From assembly GCA_934096985.1 (NCBI GenBank), contig CAKONC010000001.1, positions 248,001 to 312,000 on the forward strand: a stretch of 64,000 nucleotides of DNA, given 5' to 3'. A program made the position numbers and the translations under genes. The notes beneath the pieces were generated by a model that ran no database searches, had not been told where the DNA came from, and worked only from the letters and a program-made list of their open reading frames with translations. Numbering within the stretch: position 1 is the first letter of the stretch; each line of letters opens with the position of its first letter. Source of the stretch: an uncultured Bacilli bacterium (GTDB lineage: Bacteria; Bacillota_I; Bacilli_A; RF39; UBA660). Shown here in pieces: positions 25,006-32,997 of the stretch.

Positions 25006-25044
25006 AAAATAAAAGACAAATAAGTAAAAATTTGCCTATTTGTC
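25006..25044 (-). terminator. Probable terminator of lexA
   Basis: On the minus strand, GACAAATA and TATTTGTC (25015-25022 and 25037-25044) form a stem followed by TTTTATTTT. The loop is 14 bases, so it is weaker than the others. Confidence 0.55.
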
Positions 25045-25081
25045 ATTATTCTAAAATTGTAAGTTAATTATTATATTTTTT

Positions 25082-25702
25082 TTATAATTTTCTATAAAGT
25101 CCGATTGCTATACCAAGTATTTTACAATCAGGTAAAATAATAGGAGACATTGTATCATTTTCTGGCTGCAGCCTTATATGTCCGTTTTCTTTATAAAATC
25201 TTTTTAGAGTAACTTCATTTTCGAGTGTCATAGCAACAACAATTTGTCCATTGTGGGCACTATTAGTTTTCTTTATTATTACGTAGTCATTGTCATAAAT
25301 ACCCGCATTAATCATACTTTCCCCAGAAACATGTAAAGTAAATACTTCTTCATTTTTTGGAATTAGACTTGCTGGTAAATCAAAAAATTCATTTGGTGTT
25401 TCTATTGCTGTAATAGGAGAGCCTGCGGTAATTTTCCCAAGAAGCGGTACTTTTACAACATCTTCGTTTCTTTCATCGTATTCATTTTCTACGAGCAATG
25501 ATATAGTTCTGAATTTATTATTCGTTGAAGTTATAAAACCTTTATTTTCTAAATTTTTTATATGAACAAATACAGTGGCAGGACTAGAAAGGTTAACGCC
25601 TTCACAAATTTCTCTTATAGTAGGGGAATATCCATATTTTGCATTATATTTTTTTATATATTCTAAAATGTCATTTTGTCTTTTAGTTAATTTTTTATCC
25701 AC
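25082..25702 (-). CDS. lexA: SOS repressor LexA
   Basis: 206 residues, full length, from GTG with AAAGGAG upstream. The N-terminal winged helix has LTKRQNDILEYIKKY and SPTIREICEGVNLSSPATV. The self-cleavage site Ala-Gly is in KITAGSP (near residue 91). The catalytic Ser is in GESMINAGI and the Lys in VTLKRF. LexA represses DNA-damage genes and is cleaved after RecA activation. It is divergent from a tiny membrane-protein gene, with two LexA-like boxes in the shared 128-base region. Confidence 0.96.
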   Translation of the reverse strand: MDKKLTKRQNDILEYIKKYNAKYGYSPTIREICEGVNLSSPATVFVHIKNLENKGFITSTNNKFRTISLLVENEYDERNEDVVKVPLLGKITAGSPITAIETPNEFFDLPASLIPKNEEVFTLHVSGESMINAGIYDNDYVIIKKTNSAHNGQIVVAMTLENEVTLKRFYKENGHIRLQPENDTMSPIILPDCKILGIAIGLYRKL

Positions 25703-25756
25703 TTTTTATCTTTCTCCTTTTGATATTTTAATTTTACAATATATGTTGTAAAATGT

Positions 25757-25770
25757 CAAACAAATGTTTT
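25757..25770. promoter_or_regulatory. LexA-like operator 1 (lexA-proximal)
   Basis: CAAAC-AAAT-GTTTT matches 7 of 10 defined positions of the Firmicutes SOS box CGAAC-N4-GTTCG and is internally palindromic (AAAC-N4-GTTT). It sits between lexA and the divergent gene, consistent with lexA autoregulation. Confidence 0.5.
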
Positions 25771-25778
25771 TATTTTAA

Positions 25779-25807
25779 TTGACACGAACAATTATTTGTA
25801 TTAAAAT
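25779..25807 (+). promoter_or_regulatory. SOS promoter: LexA-like box 2 inside the -35/-10 spacer
   Basis: TTGACA (25779-25784), a 17-base spacer, TAAAAT (25802-25807). The spacer is almost entirely CGAAC-AATT-ATTTG (25785-25798), 8 of 10 matches to CGAAC-N4-GTTCG. LexA bound there would block polymerase, so the downstream microprotein should be SOS-induced. Confidence 0.6.
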
Positions 25808-25830
25808 CAAAAATGAAAGAGGCGATGATT

Positions 25831-25974
25831 ATGTTAAAAAGATTATTTAAAAATTATGGAGTTATTTTACTATTTTATTTATTTTTAGTATTGTGTGTAT
25901 TTTTATTAAATGCAAGATACTCTATTTTAAATTCACGTAATATCCAAAATATTTCTTATGTGGTTAATAATTAA
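25831..25974 (+). CDS. 47-residue single-TM membrane microprotein, predicted SOS-induced
   Basis: ATG 25831 follows AAAGAGGCGATGATT (ribosome-binding site AGAGG). The protein starts MLKRLFKNYGVILLFYLFLV, with a basic N-terminus, one hydrophobic helix at about residues 9-27, and a polar Asn/Ser tail (SILNSRNIQN...). It is divergent from lexA, has a LexA-like box in its promoter, and precedes tkt. In Bacillus this slot holds yneA, the SOS-induced division inhibitor. It has no LysM domain, so it is not a YneA orthologue by sequence. A division-blocking microprotein, like Caulobacter SidA in type, is inference from position and control. Confidence 0.7.
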   Translation: MLKRLFKNYGVILLFYLFLVLCVFLLNARYSILNSRNIQNISYVVNN

Positions 25975-26025
25975 AGTTTATTTTATAAGAAAATTATGAT
26001 AAACTATAAAATAGGAAGTGAAATG

Positions 26026-28008
26026 ATGGCAGTAAAACCTAATGATATAGTTAATAATATTAAAATGCTTGCTCTTGATATGATAAATGATGCAGGAAGT
26101 GGACATCCTGGTGTAGTAATGAGTAGTATGCCAATATTATATGCATTATATAATAATGTAATGAATATTATTCCGAGTAAACCTAATTGGATGAATCGTG
26201 ATAGGTTAGTTGTATCTTGTGGTCATGCAAGTGCAGCATTATATGCCATGCTTTATTATGCTGGCTATGATTATTCTATTGAGGATTTAAAAAGGTTTAG
26301 AGATATAGACTCTTATGCTCCAGGCCATCCTGAACTTAATCCACTAATGGGCATTGAATGTAGTACTGGACTTTTAGGTCAAGGAATTGCAAATGCTGTT
26401 GGAATGGCACTTGCTGAAAGATATTTTGAGTCTTTGGCAAGAAATGTAAATAATAAATTAAGTTTAGTTGACTACTATACTTATGTAATATGTTCTGATG
26501 GTGATTTAGAAGAAGGCATAAGTTATGAAGCATTATCTTTTGCTAGTACTCAAAAGTTAAATAAATTAATCGTTATTTATGATGCAAATAAAGTAAGCAT
26601 CGATGGTGATATTTCTAAAACTTTTACTGAAGATATCGAATCAAGATTTGATGCTTTAGATTTTAATATAATTAATGTAAAAAATGGTAGTAATATTTCT
26701 AACATAACTGATGCATTAAAAGAAGCTAAAAAAAGTGATATGCCATCACTTGTTATTGTTAATACTGTTTTAGGAGATGGGCTAAATGATGCTGGTACAA
26801 GCAAAGTTCATTCTGGTATAGTGGACAATGAAGAAATAATTTCATTAAAGCAAAAATATAATATATCATTAGAACCATTTAGTTATGATGAAAAATATCG
26901 AAATATTGTAATTAATAATATTGTAAGTAGAATGGAAAAAACTTTTGATAAATGGAAAATTATCTACGATATAGCACTTCAAAGTAGAGATAATAGTTTA
27001 GTAAGCATGATAAATTTACTTGAAAAAGGAGAATTTATTGTAGATTTTGACTCTACTAATTATCAAATTAATGATAAATATTCTGAAGAGGGAAGATTAT
27101 CTAATCAAAAAGTTATGAATTTTATTGCTCCAAAAACTAAATTCTTTTTAGGAGGAAGTGCTGATTTATTTAAATCAACTAGATGTTTACTAACAAAAGA
27201 TACTTTAATGTCTGATATAGATCCTTTAGGAAGAAATATTGAGTTTGGTGTAAGAGAACATGCTATGGGTGCAATTCTTAATGGAATGGCTCTTTCTGGA
27301 TTAAGATGTTTTGGATCTACTTATTTAGCTTTCGCAGATTATTTAAAACCGGCAATGAGAATGAGTAGTATGATGAATTTACCAGTTACTTATATTTTTT
27401 CTCATGATAGTGTTAGTATTGGTGGTGATGGTCCAACTCACGAACCTATTGAACAACTTTCAATGCTTAGAACTATTCCAGGTATGGTAACATTTAGACC
27501 CGCGGATATTAATGAAATAATTGGAGCGTGGGAATATATATTAAAGAATAAAACTACAGTATCTTTAGTAATAAATAAAGATAATACTAGTATTTTGAAA
27601 CATACCAATGGTAAATATGTAAAATATGGTGCCTATATAGTTAGAAAAGAAAAATATCATTTAGATGGAATAATTGTTGCTACAGGATATGAAGTGACTA
27701 CAGCTTTAAAAATTGCCGAAGAATTATTTAATGAAGGTATTGATTTAAGAATTGTATCTATGCCTTCGATTGAATTATTCTTAAAACAAAATCCTGTTTA
27801 TGAAGAAAAACTTTTACCTAAAGATGTTATGACATTTACTTTAGAGGCTGGTTCTACGTTGCTATGGCATCGTTTTGCATCGAACCCTAAATGTGCTTTA
27901 GGAATAGATACATTTGGTGCTTCAGGAAAGAAAAATGATGTTTTAAAATTTTTGGGATTTGATTATAATGCACTAATTATGAAGATTAAAAATATGCTCG
28001 AAAAGTAG
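26026..28008 (+). CDS. tkt: Transketolase
   Basis: 660 residues from ATG 26026 (AGGAAG 7 bases upstream; the earlier in-frame ATGs at 25996 and 26023 are less well placed). TPP-dependent transfer of two-carbon units in the pentose phosphate pathway. Motifs: SGHPGVVMSS, STGLLGQGIANAVG, SDGDLEEGISYE (TPP/Mg site), and the pyrimidine-domain segments VREHAMG and FSHDSVSIGGDGPTH. Works with Rpe encoded upstream. Same relative position as in Bacillus lexA-yneA-yneB-ynzC-tkt. Confidence 0.95.
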   Translation: MAVKPNDIVNNIKMLALDMINDAGSGHPGVVMSSMPILYALYNNVMNIIPSKPNWMNRDRLVVSCGHASAALYAMLYYAGYDYSIEDLKRFRDIDSYAPGHPELNPLMGIECSTGLLGQGIANAVGMALAERYFESLARNVNNKLSLVDYYTYVICSDGDLEEGISYEALSFASTQKLNKLIVIYDANKVSIDGDISKTFTEDIESRFDALDFNIINVKNGSNISNITDALKEAKKSDMPSLVIVNTVLGDGLNDAGTSKVHSGIVDNEEIISLKQKYNISLEPFSYDEKYRNIVINNIVSRMEKTFDKWKIIYDIALQSRDNSLVSMINLLEKGEFIVDFDSTNYQINDKYSEEGRLSNQKVMNFIAPKTKFFLGGSADLFKSTRCLLTKDTLMSDIDPLGRNIEFGVREHAMGAILNGMALSGLRCFGSTYLAFADYLKPAMRMSSMMNLPVTYIFSHDSVSIGGDGPTHEPIEQLSMLRTIPGMVTFRPADINEIIGAWEYILKNKTTVSLVINKDNTSILKHTNGKYVKYGAYIVRKEKYHLDGIIVATGYEVTTALKIAEELFNEGIDLRIVSMPSIELFLKQNPVYEEKLLPKDVMTFTLEAGSTLLWHRFASNPKCALGIDTFGASGKKNDVLKFLGFDYNALIMKIKNMLEK

Positions 28009-28067
28009 TTAATTCGACATATTTTTTTTATTTAGTTTGTTAATATTAACATGAAATGAGGGATATG

Positions 28068-28481
28068 ATGAGAAAGTTTTATGTTTTTAATATTAATAAA
28101 GAAATGAGTGTACTTGCAAAAGATAGTCCGTATATGCTATATAAAAGTTTTGAAACCATTTATAATAGTAATAAAAAAGATTTAAATATGGCACAAAATT
28201 TGTATGAACAAATGGCTATGAGAATAAATCAAAATGTAATAAATCAAAAAATTTATGCAGCAAATAAAGATAATCAATTTTATTATTTAGTGGGAAACGT
28301 ACATCATTATTATAATAAGTATAAAGGTGAAGAAGAACAGTTAACAGTAAAAAATTCTTTTTTATCTTCAGTGGGAAATAGTAATAATCTAGTTTTACTT
28401 AAATCTTTAATTAATTATAATTTTTTCGTTTGTGATTTTGAAAATAAAGATTATTTTTGGTTAGATGAGATTTGCTGTTAA
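28068..28481 (+). CDS. sirA: SirA-family sporulation inhibitor of replication
   Basis: 137 residues from ATG 28068 (GAGGG at 28058-28062). SirA in Bacillus binds DnaA domain I and blocks new replication rounds when cells enter sporulation. Similarity is low overall, but the N-terminal FYVFNINKE, the middle LYEQMAMRI..Q and the C-terminal FFVCDFENKDYFWLD (compare the recalled Bacillus FLAMDFNSKRYGWL) fit, and the gene sits between tkt and yneF exactly as Bacillus yneE/sirA does. Synteny carries much of the weight. Confidence 0.75.
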   Translation: MRKFYVFNINKEMSVLAKDSPYMLYKSFETIYNSNKKDLNMAQNLYEQMAMRINQNVINQKIYAANKDNQFYYLVGNVHHYYNKYKGEEEQLTVKNSFLSSVGNSNNLVLLKSLINYNFFVCDFENKDYFWLDEICC

Positions 28482-28533
28482 TTATAGACAAAATAAAATA
28501 TATTTAGTAAAATAATTCTGGGAGTGATAAATA

Positions 28534-28743
28534 ATGGGCGCACAAATTGCTTGGGGCTTGATAGGTCTTGTTGTAGGAATAGTAATAGGTTTTTTAATTG
28601 CTCGTATTACTACGAAAAAATTACTTGAAAAAAATCCACCTATTAATGAGAAGATGATTGAAGCTATGATGAGTGGAATGGGTAGAAAACCTAGTCAAAA
28701 GCAAATAAAACAAGTTATGAGTCAAATGAATAGATATAAATAA
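28534..28743 (+). CDS. yneF: UPF0154 membrane protein YneF
   Basis: 69 residues. N-terminal transmembrane helix AWGLIGLVVGIVIGFLIAR, then the highly conserved cytosolic segment NPPINEKMIEAMMSGMGRKP and SQKQIKQVMSQM. Function unknown, but the family is widespread in Firmicutes and follows tkt-sirA in Bacillus. GGGAGTG ribosome-binding site. Confidence 0.93.
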   Translation: MGAQIAWGLIGLVVGIVIGFLIARITTKKLLEKNPPINEKMIEAMMSGMGRKPSQKQIKQVMSQMNRYK

Positions 28744-28797
28744 TTTTTGTATCTATTTTTTTATTTTTATGAGATAATTAAATTGGAGTGTGATGAC

Positions 28798-29796
28798 ATG
28801 ATTACAAATGAAAATGTTTTAAAAGAGCAGAAGGGAATTACTAAGAAAATTTTTATATGGCTATTAATTATCTTTGCAAGTTTTGGCTTATTTATTTTAG
28901 GGGATTATCTAAATGGTAAAGCCAAAAATAAAGCTAAAGATTTAGAAACTATAATTACAAGTAAAGATGAAAATAAAGAAGCACTTCATACATATATTAC
29001 TGTTAAGAAAAATCCTTATAAATTTGCTGTATCAAGTGATACTACGGATGCGTATTATATTTTGACAGATGGAAACTATCTATATGTAGCTTATATGAGC
29101 GTAGATGACTACAATAAAGTTAATGATGAAAATGATTATGATGGAACAATTAAAATTGAGGGAGTAACTGAAATTCCATCCTCTGATGTTAAAAAACTAG
29201 CTATTGATACATATAATGAACTTTTTGAAGCAGAACTTACTACTGCGGATTACGATGCTTATTTCGGGGATATTTATATTGATACAACTAAAGAATATAG
29301 TTCAGGTTATAACATTATAAATGTTATTGGATTTATGCTTCTTCTTGTTAGTATAATATGTTTAATAATAAACATTGCAAAGAAGATTAGTTATAATAAA
29401 AATATAAAAAAACTTTCTAGAGTAGAACTTAAACATATTAATGATGAACTAAATAATCCTAAATCATTTTATTATAATTATGCAAAAGTATATTTAACAG
29501 AAAATTATATTGTAAGCATTAGTCTTCCATTTTGCGTTATTAAATATGCTGATATTTTATGGATGTATAAACATGTACAAAGGACAAATGGAATTAAAAC
29601 AAACGAATCCATTATTTTAAAAGATATGTTTAATAAATCTTATAGCATTGCCTCAATGAGTCTTAGTACAAAAGCAAAAACTGAACAATTCGAAGAAATA
29701 ATGAACACTATTAGTCAAAAAAATCCAAATATTTTAGTAGGTTATACTAAAGAAAATATTAATGAATTTAAATCAAAAACTAAAAGAAGAAAATAA
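28798..29796 (+). CDS. Two-TM membrane protein of unknown function
   Basis: 332 residues from ATG 28798 (TTGGAGTG upstream). Transmembrane helices lie near residues 17-36 and 176-200. The loop between them (about 40-170) is an acidic extracytoplasmic domain with YYILTDGNYLYVAYMS and an ED-rich segment. The cytosolic C-terminal part (SFYYNYAKVYLTENYIVS... KYADILWMYKH) looks like a PH-like or YcxB-like beta fold. No confident family. Single gene with terminator. Confidence 0.7.
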   Translation: MITNENVLKEQKGITKKIFIWLLIIFASFGLFILGDYLNGKAKNKAKDLETIITSKDENKEALHTYITVKKNPYKFAVSSDTTDAYYILTDGNYLYVAYMSVDDYNKVNDENDYDGTIKIEGVTEIPSSDVKKLAIDTYNELFEAELTTADYDAYFGDIYIDTTKEYSSGYNIINVIGFMLLLVSIICLIINIAKKISYNKNIKKLSRVELKHINDELNNPKSFYYNYAKVYLTENYIVSISLPFCVIKYADILWMYKHVQRTNGIKTNESIILKDMFNKSYSIASMSLSTKAKTEQFEEIMNTISQKNPNILVGYTKENINEFKSKTKRRK

Positions 29797-29812
29797 AAAT
29801 TCTTCTTTTTTG
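29785..29812 (+). terminator. Rho-independent terminator
   Basis: AGAAGAA / TTCTTCT stem followed by T-run at the end of the two-TM protein gene. Confidence 0.8.
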
Positions 29813-29872
29813 GTGTTGTTTGACTTAAAATATATTGAGTGTTATAATACAAAGCAACTTTAAGGGGGAACT

Positions 29873-31708
29873 ATGCTAAAGGTACTAAATAAAAAGTATG
29901 AAAAATTACATATTTTTAATTTACCACTTAATATATTAATAGAGCATGTTTTTTCAAATAATCTATATTTTCTTTTTGATGATGAAATATTTTGTAAATA
30001 TATAATTGAAAATTTAAAAAATATAGATTTTAAATATTTATTGAAAATTCTTTCACTTGAAAGTGTTACTCAATATATTAGAATGGTTGATTTACTAGAT
30101 TTTTTTTATTTACTTAATGATGAAGAAAAAATAACTTTACTTAATCTTACTCATATACAAAAGTTCTTTTTCAAAAAACACTTTTTAAGTTATAAAAAAC
30201 TTGATTTAGGATTTTCTAGTTTAGAAAGTTATAAAATACTTCTTAAAATGTTTCCTGATGAAGAAAAAAGAGCCATTATTTTAAGAGGTGTAAAAGATGA
30301 AGATTTCGTATTTTCGTATTTAAAAAGTCATAAATTTTCCGAAGTATATTTATTTAGTATAGTTTCAAAATTTTCCGAAGATGAACATATTATTTCTTTT
30401 CTTAATTTATTTAATTCTAGTCATAAATCCTTTCTTATATCTAAATTACATTCAGAGGAATATAAAAAAGCTCATTTTGATGAATTAAGCTTATCAGAAC
30501 AACTAAAATTTATATTTACTAAAGATGATACAGTTAAGTGTAAGTTTATTGAAGAAGGTTTTTATCCAGAATTTATTATTCCATCATTAAATGATTTAAA
30601 TAAATTATTTTCTTATTTTTTAAGGTTAAAAGATTATGATAAACAACTTATAGTTTTGCAAAAAGTAAAAAACGATAATATAAAATTTGGACTTTTTCAA
30701 GTTATGAATTTAGAAAATCATTATATCGAGGTTCTTTTATATTTATATAGTACTGTAACTGATTCGGAAATTAGAAAAAAAATCAAAGATTTAATTGCAG
30801 ATAAAGGAATCATTGAGGCTATAAAAAGTAATGATAAAAATCCTAAAATTCTTACAAATGACATAGAATTTTCACAGACTGCTTTTGTTGATGAAAGAAT
30901 AACTATAGGAATAGAAATTGAATGTACAAATAGTTATAATGATGCATATATTGCAATTAAAAAACTTTTATCTAAGTGGGATATTAAAGAAGAAGCCACT
31001 GTTATAAATGGGGTTGAAATTACATCTCCGGTTTTAAATTATAATTTAAAATCATTGAAAGAGTTAAAATATGTTTGCTTATTTTTACAAAGGAATAATT
31101 TTGCAGTTAATGAAAGCTGTGGAGGCCATATTCATATAGGATTTGATTATTTTGAAGATATAACAGACCTTCAGTTATTTTATTATTTATATGTTCACTG
31201 TGAAGATGCTATATCATTAATGATTAATAGGTGTGGTTCTAAAATAAGAACATGTGCTTTAACAAATGCAAGACCTATAAAAGATATGATGATAAATGCT
31301 TATGGAAAATACATGTCCTTTACTCATTTATCAATAACACAATTCGTATCTCAAATGAAAGAACTTCAACATGATAGATATACATCAGTAAATTTGGATA
31401 ATGCTTTATCACCTCAAAAAAATACGATTGAGTTTAGAATTCCTAATGCTGAAATTGATTTTGATGAACTTAATTATAATATAATATTTATTACAAGACT
31501 TATTTATATAGCTAAAAACTTACCTTTAGAAAGCCTTGATGAAAAAACATTACAAAAAATTATGTCATTAAGTAGTGATATTCCATTATGTGATAAAAGA
31601 GATATATTACTTGATTTAATGTTTAACGAAATAGATTTAAAGAATATTTATTTTGATAGATTTGAAAGTAATTTAGAATTAAATAAAGAATTTAGCCAAA
31701 AATTATAA
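29873..31708 (+). CDS. Putative amidoligase with a large helical N-terminal domain
   Basis: 611 residues, GGGGGAAC site before ATG. Residues about 1-340 are Leu/Phe/Lys-rich helices of unknown type, probably alpha-helical repeats. Residues about 345-560 match the amidoligase (carboxylate-amine ligase) pattern: GIEIECTNSYNDAY, GVEITSPVL, the CGGHIHIG signature near 417 and NTIEFRIPNAEID. The family is related to gamma-glutamylcysteine synthetase-type ligases and is predicted to join amide or peptide bonds, often on peptides or proteins. No peptide substrate gene was seen. A TGTTATAAT promoter box lies about 30 bases upstream. Confidence 0.8.
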   Translation: MLKVLNKKYEKLHIFNLPLNILIEHVFSNNLYFLFDDEIFCKYIIENLKNIDFKYLLKILSLESVTQYIRMVDLLDFFYLLNDEEKITLLNLTHIQKFFFKKHFLSYKKLDLGFSSLESYKILLKMFPDEEKRAIILRGVKDEDFVFSYLKSHKFSEVYLFSIVSKFSEDEHIISFLNLFNSSHKSFLISKLHSEEYKKAHFDELSLSEQLKFIFTKDDTVKCKFIEEGFYPEFIIPSLNDLNKLFSYFLRLKDYDKQLIVLQKVKNDNIKFGLFQVMNLENHYIEVLLYLYSTVTDSEIRKKIKDLIADKGIIEAIKSNDKNPKILTNDIEFSQTAFVDERITIGIEIECTNSYNDAYIAIKKLLSKWDIKEEATVINGVEITSPVLNYNLKSLKELKYVCLFLQRNNFAVNESCGGHIHIGFDYFEDITDLQLFYYLYVHCEDAISLMINRCGSKIRTCALTNARPIKDMMINAYGKYMSFTHLSITQFVSQMKELQHDRYTSVNLDNALSPQKNTIEFRIPNAEIDFDELNYNIIFITRLIYIAKNLPLESLDEKTLQKIMSLSSDIPLCDKRDILLDLMFNEIDLKNIYFDRFESNLELNKEFSQKL

Positions 31709-31765
31709 AAATTTGTTTACAATTTAAAAAATATGTTATATCATTTATTTAAGGTAGTGAAGATA

Positions 31766-32125
31766 ATGAGTGATAATAAAAAAGTTTTAATATATTGCCC
31801 GAATTTTTATAAAATAATAGAATTTAAACCTATAACAAGTGATGAAATAACTGATAAGCTTATCAGAATGTATAAAGAATATATTTTTAAAGTAGATATT
31901 AATAATGAAGAAAATGTGTTCGAGATAAAAAGATTAGATGAAGCTTTATCTAAATACATTGATGATTATATTTTTAGAAAAGAATTAAAAAAGCAAATTT
32001 TACTTGTTAAAGTTAAAAATGATTGTAAGGATATATTGAAATTTTTTGTTGATAAAATAATTTCAATATTTAATAGTTATAAAGAAAGTAGTACAAGGGT
32101 TATTTATATATCAAGATGGATATAA
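31766..32125 (+). CDS. Small protein of unknown function
   Basis: 119 residues from ATG 31766, chosen because AAGGTAGTGAAG is just upstream; an in-frame ATG at 31733 lies before that site. It is charged and apparently soluble, with IEFKPITSDEITDKLIRMYKEYIF and ALSKYIDDYIFRKELKKQILLVKV. It could be a mostly helical cytosolic protein. No motif recognised. It follows the amidoligase by 57 bases but has a separate TGTTATAT-type -10, so linkage is uncertain. Confidence 0.55.
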   Translation: MSDNKKVLIYCPNFYKIIEFKPITSDEITDKLIRMYKEYIFKVDINNEENVFEIKRLDEALSKYIDDYIFRKELKKQILLVKVKNDCKDILKFFVDKIISIFNSYKESSTRVIYISRWI

Positions 32126-32204
32126 AATAACTTTTTTTATGTTTTTTAATAATTGCAATGTTAATACATTTTTGCTATACTTATCATAGTAAGGAGTATG
32201 AAAG

Positions 32205-32894
32205 ATGAACACAAAGCCAAAGTTATCAAAAAATGAAGTGATTATTACTTTTATTGCTATTTTTCTACTTATTACATTAGTATCTGCAGCAACATTTGCA
32301 TATTTTGGTTCTTTCTCTACGAACTTAAACAATAAACTACATGTAAATATTACTACTGAAAATGGTGTTACATCTACATTTACTACTGGAGGGGCAATAT
32401 TAAACTTAACTGTACCTCCTGCAAAAATGGCTCAACTTAATAATGGGACTTTAGCAGCAAGCAGTAATGCTAATTTATCTGTTAAATTGAATTCTGCATC
32501 TTCAAGTATAAAAATGGAGTGTACTTATGATATAGTTTTTGAATATCAAAGTGGATCCAAAGTATATGGACTTGGTGATGAAAAAGTTACAACTGCTGGT
32601 GAAAAAGAACTTACAATGAAAGCTATAGGTAACAGTGGAACGAACAAATTTGCCGAAGAGACAAATTTTGATTTTAATACTTCAAATGGATGGGTGAGTG
32701 CAACTTCAAGTAAGGGTGCAAATATTATTTTAGTAAGTGATGCCAAAATCACAAGTGAAGGCACTGAAAATGTTTCTAATTGGAATTTTGAATTTAAATT
32801 TTACAATTTAGAGGCACGTCAAGCTGGGTTAGAAAATAAAAATTTTGTTGGAAAAATATATGCCGTAAGTAAAGGCTGTATAAATATTCAATAA
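32205..32894 (+). CDS. TasA-like or camelysin-like surface protein, paralogue of the DGR target's N-domain
   Basis: 229 residues. Hydrophobic signal segment at about 14-34 ending SAATFAYFGSF, then a beta-sandwich-rich ectodomain with two Cys (MECTYD and SKGC). It shares its layout with residues 1-205 of the protein at 51657-53450: same (F)A(Y/F)(F/L)GSF export motif, CTYDIVFEYQSGSKVYG versus CSYDIIFEYDSSSNVYG, and the final WNFEFKFYNLEA....NK.F.GK.Y. A fibre or display subunit like TasA is a reasonable guess from overall form only. AAGGAG site, own terminator. Confidence 0.7.
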   Translation: MNTKPKLSKNEVIITFIAIFLLITLVSAATFAYFGSFSTNLNNKLHVNITTENGVTSTFTTGGAILNLTVPPAKMAQLNNGTLAASSNANLSVKLNSASSSIKMECTYDIVFEYQSGSKVYGLGDEKVTTAGEKELTMKAIGNSGTNKFAEETNFDFNTSNGWVSATSSKGANIILVSDAKITSEGTENVSNWNFEFKFYNLEARQAGLENKNFVGKIYAVSKGCINIQ

Positions 32895-32922
32895 ATGGTG
32901 CAATTATCACACCATTTTTTAT
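32893..32922 (+). terminator. Rho-independent terminator
   Basis: AAATGGTG / CACCATTT stem with a 9-base loop, followed by T-run; begins at the stop codon of the preceding gene. Confidence 0.85.
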
Positions 32923-32997
32923 TGCTTTAAAAAATAAACTTTGTAATTGAATATTTAATGAAAATATATTATCCTTATTATAGGAAAGAGGTTTATA

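Noticed and set aside
25006..25044. Possible second attenuator or riboswitch between rpe and lexA
   Set aside because: The stem reads better as a minus-strand terminator of lexA.
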